From NCBI RefSeq assembly GCF_005863245.1, contig NZ_VBUT01000004.1:1-64000 (forward strand): 64,000 bases of DNA, given 5' to 3'. Origin of the DNA: Nocardia cyriacigeorgica. Its GTDB lineage: Bacteria > Actinomycetota > Actinomycetes > Mycobacteriales > Mycobacteriaceae. The position numbers were made by a program, and so were the translations under genes. Below the pieces are notes generated by a model that saw only the letters and a program-made list of their open reading frames with translations, was not told the origin of the DNA and made no database searches. Below, in pieces: positions 25,479 to 32,705 of this stretch; the stretch's first letter is position 1; the number at the start of each line of letters is the position of its first letter.

Positions 25479-26636
25479 CTAACTGACAGCGACCGCCTCC
25501 GATTGTGACAACTCACCAAGACGGCTCGCCGCCCTTGCGATATCGGGGACGGCGCGCACACCGGCGACGAGCTCGCGGACCGGGGCCTGGGCGTAGACGG
25601 TGAGGGTCCGGTCGGCGTCGTAGAGGACGTCGACCAGGTTCACCAGACGCATGGCCCAATCCGGTGGTACCTCGCGCAGCAGCGGTACGCCGCAGAGTGT
25701 CCACGTCTGGAACCGCTCGGCGAGGTCGACGTAGTCGGCGGCGGAGGTGGGCGTGGCGCACAGGTCGGCGAAATCGAGGGTGATGGTCGTGGCGTCGACG
25801 GCCAGTGCCCGCACGGTCCGGCTGCCCACCGCGACCTCGACCCGCGAGCCTGTGCTGCCCGGCGAATCGTGGACTGCCGCCGCGTCGGCACGGCTCTCGT
25901 CGGCGGATACGTGGCCGGGTGCCGCTGCGCCGGGTTCGATCCGCGAGCTCGCGCGGGAGGGCACGGCCGGACCCCGCGTGCGACCGACCTGCGTGGGTCG
26001 GCCATCGACGGACACGGCGGGATCGACCGACCGGCCGGGCGTCTCAGCTGCCCGACCGAAGGCTGGCGACGGCCCGACGATGAAGCGGCCGGCTGGGAAA
26101 CCGGTCGCGTGGCCGTGGGCGATGGTGCGGTAGTCGAGCGGGCCGTCCAGGGATACGACATCGAGTTCGGCGACGATGCGTTCGATGGTCGGCACGAACA
26201 GGTCGTGGAACAGCGGGTTCGGAAGCAGTTCGGCCGGTGCGTAATTCGAGGTGACGACCAGGGTGAGCCTGCGCGCGAACAGGGCGTCGAGCATGCGGGT
26301 GATGAGCATGGCGTCGCCGATGTCGTGCACATGGAATTCGTCGAAACACACCAGCCGGGCCTTACCGAGCAGGATGTCGATGGCCTTATCGATGGAGCCG
26401 TGAGCGTGGGTCTCGGCATGCAGGGCGGTGAAGAAGGTGTGGAAGTGGAAGCGGCGCTTGTGTTTCGGATCGACGGTGGCGAAGAAACGGTCCATCACCA
26501 TGGTCTTGCCGCGGCCCGGGCGGCCGTGCAGGTAGATGCCGCGATGGTGTTTCAGGGGGCGGTGGTGGCGATCGAGCAGGTGGGCGAGCGCATCGGCGGC
26601 GCGGTTTTGATCGGCGTCCAATCGAATCGTTTCCAT
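25479..26636 (-). CDS. zapE: ZapE/AFG1-family ATPase with an extra linker
   Basis: 385 residues from the ATG at 26636, with GGAGG a few bases upstream. Walker A GRPGRGKT (38–45), Walker B LVCFDEFH (95–102) and TSNYAP (129–134) identify the AFG1/ZapE family (in E. coli a cell-division-associated ATPase). Residues about 191–264 are a Pro/Ser/Arg-rich linker (GRSVDPAVSVDGRPTQVG and onward) not expected in the family; the C-terminal FADLCATPTSAADYVDLAERF is normal. The linker keeps frame, so the protein is likely intact. Confidence 0.88.
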   Translation of the reverse strand: METIRLDADQNRAADALAHLLDRHHRPLKHHRGIYLHGRPGRGKTMVMDRFFATVDPKHKRRFHFHTFFTALHAETHAHGSIDKAIDILLGKARLVCFDEFHVHDIGDAMLITRMLDALFARRLTLVVTSNYAPAELLPNPLFHDLFVPTIERIVAELDVVSLDGPLDYRTIAHGHATGFPAGRFIVGPSPAFGRAAETPGRSVDPAVSVDGRPTQVGRTRGPAVPSRASSRIEPGAAAPGHVSADESRADAAAVHDSPGSTGSRVEVAVGSRTVRALAVDATTITLDFADLCATPTSAADYVDLAERFQTWTLCGVPLLREVPPDWAMRLVNLVDVLYDADRTLTVYAQAPVRELVAGVRAVPDIARAASRLGELSQSEAVAVS

Positions 26637-26813
26637 GACACCTCCATCTCCACACCATGTGTAGCCGATGGACGCCGCCAATAGTCCACACCAGCAGTGT
26701 GATTTGGATCGGAGGTCTCGGCGCAAGCGGGTACCGTTGGCGGCCGTGCCTGGGCACCTCATGTGCACAGGCCCTGGGGGCGTCGAGATCTGGCTGAGTG
26801 ACAGGCGGTAGGA

Positions 26814-27338
26814 GTGCAGGCTTTCGTTGACGAGACAAAGCAGAACGGGTTCTTGATTGCAGCCACCTTCGCTGAGGGGGCGCGGATCGATCCCGTACGG
26901 AAAGCGATGCGGCAGCTGCTGGTCGGCGGCCAATCCAGGATCCATTTCAAGAAAGAATCCGATCCCCGACGACGGGCGATCTGCTCGGCAATCTGCGATC
27001 TTGACATCCAGATCGCAATTTACGACGCCACTCAGATCAGGAACGCCGCATCGGCCCGCACCGCGTGCCTGCATGCTGTGGTCGAAGATCTGGCCGCGTG
27101 TGGAGGCACCCGGCTGGTTCTGGAGACCGACGACTCATTGATCGACAGCGACAAGCGCGTTCTGTATCAAGCTGTCCGGAAACTCGATGTGGCCGACAGT
27201 CTCACGTATCACCACATGCGCCCAAGCGCCGAGCCGATCCTCTGGATCTCCGACGCAGCGGCGTGGTGCGTTGCGAAGGGCGGGCCCTGGCGCCGCCGCG
27301 TAGACCCAGTCATCGATTCGGTGCGCAAGTTGGTCTAG
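26814..27338 (+). CDS. Hypothetical protein with N-terminal FVDE motif, possible RNase H-like fold
   Basis: 174 residues from GTG, the only start downstream of an in-frame stop at 26799. It begins QAFVDETKQNGFLIAATF, alternating strands with an acidic pair in strand 1, continues RQLLVGGQSRIHFKKES, and has later acidic positions in RLVLETDDSLIDSDKR and ILWISDAAAWCVAKGG. This distribution of acidic residues recalls RNase H-like/DUF3800 proteins of mobile and defence contexts. No direct partner gene lies beside it. Confidence 0.65.
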   Translation: MQAFVDETKQNGFLIAATFAEGARIDPVRKAMRQLLVGGQSRIHFKKESDPRRRAICSAICDLDIQIAIYDATQIRNAASARTACLHAVVEDLAACGGTRLVLETDDSLIDSDKRVLYQAVRKLDVADSLTYHHMRPSAEPILWISDAAAWCVAKGGPWRRRVDPVIDSVRKLV

Positions 27339-27468
27339 ACGCGCGAAACCCGGCTCACCAACCGTCCGGATGGCTGCCGGGTCCACTTCGAGGACGCTAG
27401 TGCATCCCGCATCGACGAATATACCCGGCAACCGTGCGTTATGCACCCCCATTCCGGCGTTGCAGGGC

Positions 27469-27687
27469 CTACCTAGGCGAAGCACTCCCCTGCTGATCGC
27501 CGTCCGATGATCCGCCACGCACACGCTGCCACGGGTCGTCGTCATCGAGGCGATCCTCGTTGCCGAAGAACTCATCCGCCTCGCGTCGCATCGCCAGATA
27601 GTCCACGCAAGCTTCGGGGCGATGCGACGCAGCCTTGTTATACAAGGCTGCGTCGTCGGATAACTCACGGTCATCGGCGGCGTTCAT
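27469..27687 (-). CDS. Small hypothetical protein, low confidence
   Basis: 72 residues, acidic, rich in Asp and Arg (DDRELSDDAALYNKAASH; FGNEDRLDDDDPWQRVRGG). The ATG at 27687 directly abuts a GGAGAG motif, which is too close to be ideal. A perfect 13-bp hairpin (27625–27655... arms at 27625–27637 and 27643–27655) lies inside the coding sequence, so the reading frame may be fortuitous. Confidence 0.35.
   Translation of the reverse strand: MNAADDRELSDDAALYNKAASHRPEACVDYLAMRREADEFFGNEDRLDDDDPWQRVRGGSSDGDQQGSASPR
27625..27655. terminator. Strong hairpin, possible terminator
   Basis: CGACGCAGCCTTG (27625–27637) and CAAGGCTGCGTCG (27643–27655) form a perfect 13-bp stem with the loop TTATA. It could end transcripts from the gene stopping at 27338, or be a stray mobile palindrome. 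Confidence 0.5.
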
Positions 27688-27724
27688 CTCTCCGTTGTAC
27701 GCCCTCGACCCAAGAGGGATAGCA

Positions 27725-27783
27725 CCGAGAGCTACCTGGCCTAGGCAAACGCCGAGAGGACCTCTCGACCGTGTAGCTCTCGG
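27725..27783 (-). terminator. Terminator of the cholesterol operon
   Basis: CCGAGAGCTAC (27725–27735) is the exact reverse complement of GTAGCTCTCGG (27773–27783), starting five bases after the ltp2 stop codon. A smaller hairpin (GAGAGG/CCTCTC) forms in the loop. Confidence 0.65.
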
Positions 27784-27787
27784 CGGC

Positions 27788-28969
27788 TCAGGCGGCGCTG
27801 AGGACCAGCCCGGACGTCGGGACGCCGGTGCCTGCGGTGACGAGGATGTTGGTGAGGTCCTCGACCTGGTTGACCGACGTGCCGCGGATTTGGCGGACGG
27901 CTTCGGCTATGCCGTTCATGCCGTGGATGTAGGCCTCGCCGAGTTGGCCGCCGTGGGTGTTGAGCGGGAGGCGGCCGCCGAGTTCGATGGCGCCGTCGGC
28001 GATGAAGTTCTTGGCTTCGCCCCGGGGGCAGAAACCGAGTTCTTCCAGCTGCATCAGGACGAACGGGGTGAAGTGGTCGTAGAGGATGGCCGCTTGCATA
28101 TCGTCGGGGCGCAGGCCGCTCTGGGCCCACAGCTGATCGCCGACCAGGCCCATTTCGGGTAGGCCGGTCATGGCGTCGCGGTAGTAGCTGGTCATCACGT
28201 ATTGGTCGGCGCCGCTGCCCTGCGCGGCGGCGGTGATGACGGCGGGACGGTTGGGCAGATCCTTGGCCCGCTCGACGCTGGTGACCACGATGGCCACGCC
28301 GCCGTCGGATTCCTGGCAGCAGTCCAGCAAATGCAGCGGCTCGGCGATCCAGCGCGAATTCTGGTGATCTTCCAGGGTGATCGGCTTGCCGTAGAAGAAG
28401 GCGTTCGGATTCACCGCGGCATGTTTGCGATCGGCGACGGCGACACGGCCGAAATCGGCGCTGGTGGCGCCGTATACGTGCATATAGCGGCGCGCGACCA
28501 TCGCCACCTGCGCGGCCGGGGTGCCCAGACCCTGCGGATACGACCAGCCCGCGTCCACACCCGAGGAGGTGGGCGCGGTGGCCAAGGCGGTGGAGAACTG
28601 CCCGAACCGCGATTCCGAGCGCTCGTTGAACGCGCGGTAGGCCACCACCACATCGGCCACACCGGTGGCCACCGCCATGGCCGCCTGCTGCACCGTCGCG
28701 CAGGCCGCGCCACCGCCGTAGCGGATGTCGCTGAAGAACTTCAGCTGCGGAATGCCCACCGCGCGCGCGACCGCGGCCTGGGTGTTGGTGTCCATGGTGA
28801 AGGTGGTCAGGCCGTCGACGTCGGCGGGGGTGAGTCCCGCGTCGGCGAGTGCCGCGGTGACGGCCTCGGCGGCCAGCCGCAGTTCACTGCGCCCGGAATC
28901 CTTGGAGAAGTCGGTGGCGCCGATCCCCGCGATCGCCGCCCGGCCGGACAGGGCCGACTGTGCACTCAT
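27788..28969 (-). CDS. ltp2: Ltp2, thiolase-like steroid side-chain aldolase
   Basis: 393 residues with the thiolase/SCP-x fold but not the reactive thiolase cysteine pattern. Motifs include AIAGIGATDFSKDSGRSELR, YGGGAACATVQQAAMAVATG, and C-terminal LNTHGGQLGEAYIHGMNGI. It matches Ltp2 of the M. tuberculosis igr operon (Rv3540c), which works with the DUF35 domain of ChsH2 to cleave 17-hydroxy-3-oxo-4-pregnene-20-carboxyl-CoA into androstenedione and propionyl-CoA. It starts immediately after the chsH1 stop and is the last gene of the operon. Confidence 0.92.
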   Translation of the reverse strand: MSAQSALSGRAAIAGIGATDFSKDSGRSELRLAAEAVTAALADAGLTPADVDGLTTFTMDTNTQAAVARAVGIPQLKFFSDIRYGGGAACATVQQAAMAVATGVADVVVAYRAFNERSESRFGQFSTALATAPTSSGVDAGWSYPQGLGTPAAQVAMVARRYMHVYGATSADFGRVAVADRKHAAVNPNAFFYGKPITLEDHQNSRWIAEPLHLLDCCQESDGGVAIVVTSVERAKDLPNRPAVITAAAQGSGADQYVMTSYYRDAMTGLPEMGLVGDQLWAQSGLRPDDMQAAILYDHFTPFVLMQLEELGFCPRGEAKNFIADGAIELGGRLPLNTHGGQLGEAYIHGMNGIAEAVRQIRGTSVNQVEDLTNILVTAGTGVPTSGLVLSAA

Positions 28970-29458
28970 CTAGGCACCTGCTTCCGAAGAACGAATGGCG
29001 ATCACGACGGTGGCGACGATGTGGTCGCCGAGACTGTCGCTCCCGGTGACGGAGATATGGATGTCGTCGCCCTCGATGGCGGTCACCTTCCCGGTGAGGG
29101 TGAGGGTGTCGCCGGCGTACAGCGGAACACCGAGGCGCAGCGCGATCTTCTTGACGATGGTGCGCGGCCCCGACCAGTCGGTGACGAAGCGCTGCACCAG
29201 ACCGGTATCGGTGAGGATATTGACGAAGATGTCCTTGGAGCCGCGTTCGACCGCCTTGTCGCGATCGTGGTGCACATCCTGGAAATCCCTGGTGGCCAGC
29301 GCGGAACTGATGACGAAAGTGGGATCGGCGTGGATCACCAGCTCCGGCAATTCGGTACCGACCGCGATGGTCGCGGGTTCGATGGTGGTGGGCTCGTGCC
29401 CATTCGCATGAGCGGGGCGCCCTCCGTGGTTGAGCAACCTACCTCCTGACCCGCTCAT
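28970..29458 (-). CDS. chsH1: ChsH1, MaoC-like subunit of the steroid enoyl-CoA hydratase
   Basis: 162 residues, hot-dog fold (ATRDFQDVHHDRDKAVERGS with the MaoC D...H pattern; GVPLYAGDTLTLTGKVTAIE). With ChsH2 it hydrates the C3 side-chain enoyl-CoA of cholesterol. The ATG at 29458 overlaps the chsH2 stop (ATGA). The first 30 residues are low in family conservation. A TTG at 29437 lies three bases after GGAGGT and is a possible true start. Confidence 0.9.
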   Translation of the reverse strand: MSGSGGRLLNHGGRPAHANGHEPTTIEPATIAVGTELPELVIHADPTFVISSALATRDFQDVHHDRDKAVERGSKDIFVNILTDTGLVQRFVTDWSGPRTIVKKIALRLGVPLYAGDTLTLTGKVTAIEGDDIHISVTGSDSLGDHIVATVVIAIRSSEAGA

Positions 29459-30405
29459 GCGCCGATCACCTTCCAGAACGGCAGCGCCGTCTCGTCGTCG
29501 AGCTTCTCGAAGTCCACCTGCACCGGCAGCCCGACCTCGACCTCGCCGGGTTCGATGCCCCGCAGTTCGCCGAGCATGCGCACCCCTTCCTCCAGTTCCA
29601 CCAGCGCCACCACGAACGGCAGCTGCCGTCCCGGAACCTTCGGGGCGTGATGCACGACGTAGCTGAACACCGTGCCGCGCCCGGACGCGACCTGATAGTC
29701 GACCGGCTCGGATTTGTCCTGCCAGATCGCGGGAACCGGCGGATGGCGCAGCGTGCCGTCGGGCATGCGCTGGATGCGCAGTTCACCGGCACGCGTTCCG
29801 GCCCAGAAGAATTCGGTATCGCGCGATACCAGCGGACGCACCCGGGCCGACAGATCCGGTTCGGGTTCGGCGGCGGGTTTCGCGGTGCCGGGCGCGAATT
29901 TCAGCATCCGGAAAAGCATTTCGGTGACCAGCTCGTCGCCGACGTACCAGCGGGTGGCGAAGGTGATGAACCACCCCTCCCCCAGCCCGGTGCGCTTGGG
30001 TCCGGTGATGTCGGTGAGCGCGCTGGTGACGGTGACCTGCTCGCCCGGGACCAGGTACCGGTGGTAGGTCTGCTCGCAGTTGGTGCCGACGACGGAGGTG
30101 TAGCCGGCTTCGTCGAGCAGCGCCATGGTGGCGTTCATCGGATCGTCCGGGGACCGCTGGCCGTGCAGGCCCGGCATGGTCCACACCTGCGCCATGGCCG
30201 GCGGGGCGACGATGCCGGCGAAGCCGGCGGCGCGGGCGGCGTCCTCGTCGACGTAGACCGGGTTCTTGTCGCCGATCGCCTCCAGCCAGTTGTTGATCAT
30301 CGGCTGGTTGACCGGGTCGCGGCCCGCGCGGTGCGAGGATTCGCCCGCGGCGATGATCTTCTCACCGGCCGCGATGATCGCTTCCGGAGTGAGTGTTTCC
30401 GGCAC
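29455..30405 (-). CDS. chsH2: ChsH2, MaoC–DUF35 two-domain hydratase/aldolase partner
   Basis: 316 residues. An N-terminal MaoC-like domain (about 1–175; NNWLEAIGDKNPVYVDEDAA) is followed by an OB-fold DUF35 domain (about 190–316; RIQRMPDGTLRHPPVPAIWQ, then VFSYVVHHAPKVPGRQLPFV). In M. tuberculosis the first half forms the hydratase with ChsH1 and the DUF35 half activates Ltp2. All three genes are adjacent here, 29 bases downstream of fadE29. Confidence 0.92.
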   Translation of the reverse strand: MPETLTPEAIIAAGEKIIAAGESSHRAGRDPVNQPMINNWLEAIGDKNPVYVDEDAARAAGFAGIVAPPAMAQVWTMPGLHGQRSPDDPMNATMALLDEAGYTSVVGTNCEQTYHRYLVPGEQVTVTSALTDITGPKRTGLGEGWFITFATRWYVGDELVTEMLFRMLKFAPGTAKPAAEPEPDLSARVRPLVSRDTEFFWAGTRAGELRIQRMPDGTLRHPPVPAIWQDKSEPVDYQVASGRGTVFSYVVHHAPKVPGRQLPFVVALVELEEGVRMLGELRGIEPGEVEVGLPVQVDFEKLDDETALPFWKVIGA

Positions 30406-30434
30406 GCGCTGCTCCTTCGTTGGTTGATGCTTCG

Positions 30435-31598
30435 CTATCTGGGCACGCGCGGCAAGCGCAGACCGGCGGTGGCGACGAGTTCACGCATGACCTCGTTGAC
30501 GCCGCCGCCGAAGGTGACGACCAGGTTCTGTTTGGTGCGCCGATCCAGCCAGGTCAGCAGTTCGGCGGTGGCCGGTTCGGCCGGATCGCCGTAGCGGCCG
30601 ACGATCTCCTCCACCAGCCGGCCCGCCTCTTGCAGCGATTCGGTGGAGTAGACCTTGGTGGCCGAGGCATCCGCGATCACCTGGGATTCGTCACCGCTGC
30701 CGTGGGTGGCGGCGACCTGCCAGTTCAGCAGTTCGTTCAACCGGACCATGGCGTGGATGCGGCCCAGCGAGCGGCGCACATCGGGTTCGTCGAGCAGGCC
30801 GAGCGGGCGCGCCCAGGTGACGACCTTGTCGTAGAGCTGTTCGATCTTGCCGGACGGCCCGAGGCTGACCCGCTCGTGGTTGAGCTGGGTGGTGATCAGC
30901 TTCCAGCCCCGGTTCTCCTCGCCGACCAGCATGTTCGCCGGGACGCGCACATTGTCGAAGTAGGTGGCGTTGGTGTGGTGGGCGCCGTCGCAGGTGATGA
31001 TCGGCGTCCAGGAGTAGCCGGGGTCCTTGGTGTCGGCGATCAGGATGGTGATGCCGCGATGACGCGATTCCACCGTCCCGGTGCGGCAGGCCAGCCAGAC
31101 GTAATCGGCCTCGTGCGCGCCGGTGGTGAAGATCTTCTGCCCGTTGACGATCCAGTCGCCGGATTCGTCGCGCACCGCGCTGGTGCGCAGCGCGGCCAGG
31201 TCGGTGCCTGCCTCCGGTTCGGAGTAGCCGATGGCGAAATGGATATCGCCGGACAGGATGCCGGGCAGGAACTTCTGCTTCTGCTCCTCGGTACCGAACT
31301 GTTGCAGCGTCGGTCCCACGGTCAGCAGGGTGACCAGCGGCAACGGCACGTCGGCGCGGACGGCCTCGTTGAAGAAGATCTGCTGTTCGACCGGGCCGAA
31401 ACCCTGTCCGCCGTATTCCTTGGGCCAGCCGACACCGAGCCAGCCGTCGCGCCCCATCCGGCGCACCACCTCGCGGTAGGCGTCGCCGTGCCGATTGACC
31501 GCCATGGCGGCTTCTTCTTCGGGCGTGACGAGATCGGCGAAGTAGGAACGTAATTCGTCACGCAGCTTGCGCTGCTCGATGGTCAGATCGATGAACAT
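30435..31598 (-). CDS. fadE29: FadE29/ChsE2, acyl-CoA dehydrogenase subunit
   Basis: 387 residues from the ATG at 31598. Acyl-CoA dehydrogenase motifs are complete: FAIGYSEPEAGTDLAALRT (FAD/substrate loop), GQKIFTTGAHEADYVWLACR, and the C-terminal helices with TFGGGVNEVMRELVATAGLR. In M. tuberculosis FadE29 pairs with FadE28 as an alpha2beta2 enzyme for dehydrogenating the three-carbon steroid side chain. Its start overlaps the fadE28 stop by 16 bases, which supports co-translation of the subunits. Confidence 0.92.
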   Translation of the reverse strand: MFIDLTIEQRKLRDELRSYFADLVTPEEEAAMAVNRHGDAYREVVRRMGRDGWLGVGWPKEYGGQGFGPVEQQIFFNEAVRADVPLPLVTLLTVGPTLQQFGTEEQKQKFLPGILSGDIHFAIGYSEPEAGTDLAALRTSAVRDESGDWIVNGQKIFTTGAHEADYVWLACRTGTVESRHRGITILIADTKDPGYSWTPIITCDGAHHTNATYFDNVRVPANMLVGEENRGWKLITTQLNHERVSLGPSGKIEQLYDKVVTWARPLGLLDEPDVRRSLGRIHAMVRLNELLNWQVAATHGSGDESQVIADASATKVYSTESLQEAGRLVEEIVGRYGDPAEPATAELLTWLDRRTKQNLVVTFGGGVNEVMRELVATAGLRLPRVPR

Positions 31599-32644
31599 CT
31601 GGCCCCCAATCGGTCGAGGCGCAGCGACTCGCCGCCCAGCCAGCGGGCGAGGTCTTTGGCCTGGGAGTAGTAGCGGTGCATCGAATGCGTCACGTCGACG
31701 CCGATGCCACCGTGCAGGTGATGGCACTTCTGCATGGCGCGCGGTAGTTCCGCGGCCACGGTGTAGGCGAGCACGTCCAGATCGTCGTCGATCCTGGACT
31801 GGTGATCGGGGCTCGAATCATCCTGGGCCAGTGCCCAGTTCGCGGACAGGGCGGCGGCGTGCAGGGTGCGCGAGACCACGTACAGGTCCGCGATCTGCTG
31901 GGCCACCGCCTGGAATTCGGCCAGCGGCCTGCCGAATTGATGGCGGGTGCGCACATGCTCGGCGGTGAGCTTCAGCGCGCCCTCGAGCAGGCCGGCGGCG
32001 ACGGCGCCGATCGAGGCCAGTGCGTATCGGTGCAGCTCGGCGAGGGCGTCCGGCAGCAGCCAGTCGGACCCGATCTCGACCGAATCGAAATGCAGCGTGT
32101 ACTCCGGCATCGCACCGGATACCGGCGAGGCGGTGCGGGTGATGCCTGTGGCGGACGCATCGACCACGGCGACACCGGCTTCGGTGGGCACCAGGATCCA
32201 GCGCGCCTGCTCGGCGTAGGGCACCGCCACCTTGTGGCCGGTGATGCGCACCTTGTCGCCCTCGGCGACGGCCTTGGTGGCCGGTTTGGTGGTGAACGGC
32301 GCACCGGGTTCGTGCAGAGCGGCGGCGAGCACCGCACCCTCGGCGACGGCGGGGAACACCTTCTCGGCCACCGCTTCCGGTGCCCCGAGCAGCGGCAGCA
32401 CGCCGAAGCCGAAGGTCGGTAGCGCGGGGATCGCGACCGCGTCGATGGCCAGTTCGGTCAGCAGCACCGAGACCGCGGCCACGCCCATCTCGTCACCGCC
32501 GAAACGTTCCGGCAGCGCCACCGCGGGCAGGCCGGTATCGACGAACGGCTGCCACAGTTCGGCGTCGCGGGCCGATTCCCGCTCCAGCAAGCTCACGACG
32601 ACCTCGGCCACGGCGTCCTGGGCCTCGTCTCTGGTGAAGTCCAC
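31583..32644 (-). CDS. fadE28: FadE28/ChsE1, acyl-CoA dehydrogenase subunit
   Basis: 353 residues from the GTG at 32644 (GGAG six bases upstream). It is a shorter, diverged acyl-CoA dehydrogenase: the mid-domain ALHEPGAPFTTKPATKAVAEG replaces the usual E-x-G-S-D loop, and HVRTRHQFGRPLAEFQAVAQ and HLHGGIGVDVTHSMHRYY are the FAD-side helices. This is the typical pattern of the partner subunit of the FadE28–FadE29 heterotetramer. It lies 61 bases after fadE34. Confidence 0.9.
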   Translation of the reverse strand: MDFTRDEAQDAVAEVVVSLLERESARDAELWQPFVDTGLPAVALPERFGGDEMGVAAVSVLLTELAIDAVAIPALPTFGFGVLPLLGAPEAVAEKVFPAVAEGAVLAAALHEPGAPFTTKPATKAVAEGDKVRITGHKVAVPYAEQARWILVPTEAGVAVVDASATGITRTASPVSGAMPEYTLHFDSVEIGSDWLLPDALAELHRYALASIGAVAAGLLEGALKLTAEHVRTRHQFGRPLAEFQAVAQQIADLYVVSRTLHAAALSANWALAQDDSSPDHQSRIDDDLDVLAYTVAAELPRAMQKCHHLHGGIGVDVTHSMHRYYSQAKDLARWLGGESLRLDRLGARCSSI

Positions 32645-32705
32645 GCTTATCTCCAGTCGTTCGTACTCGAAGCCCAAGGCCACGTGTGCTGTTCGCGCAT
32701 CCGCC

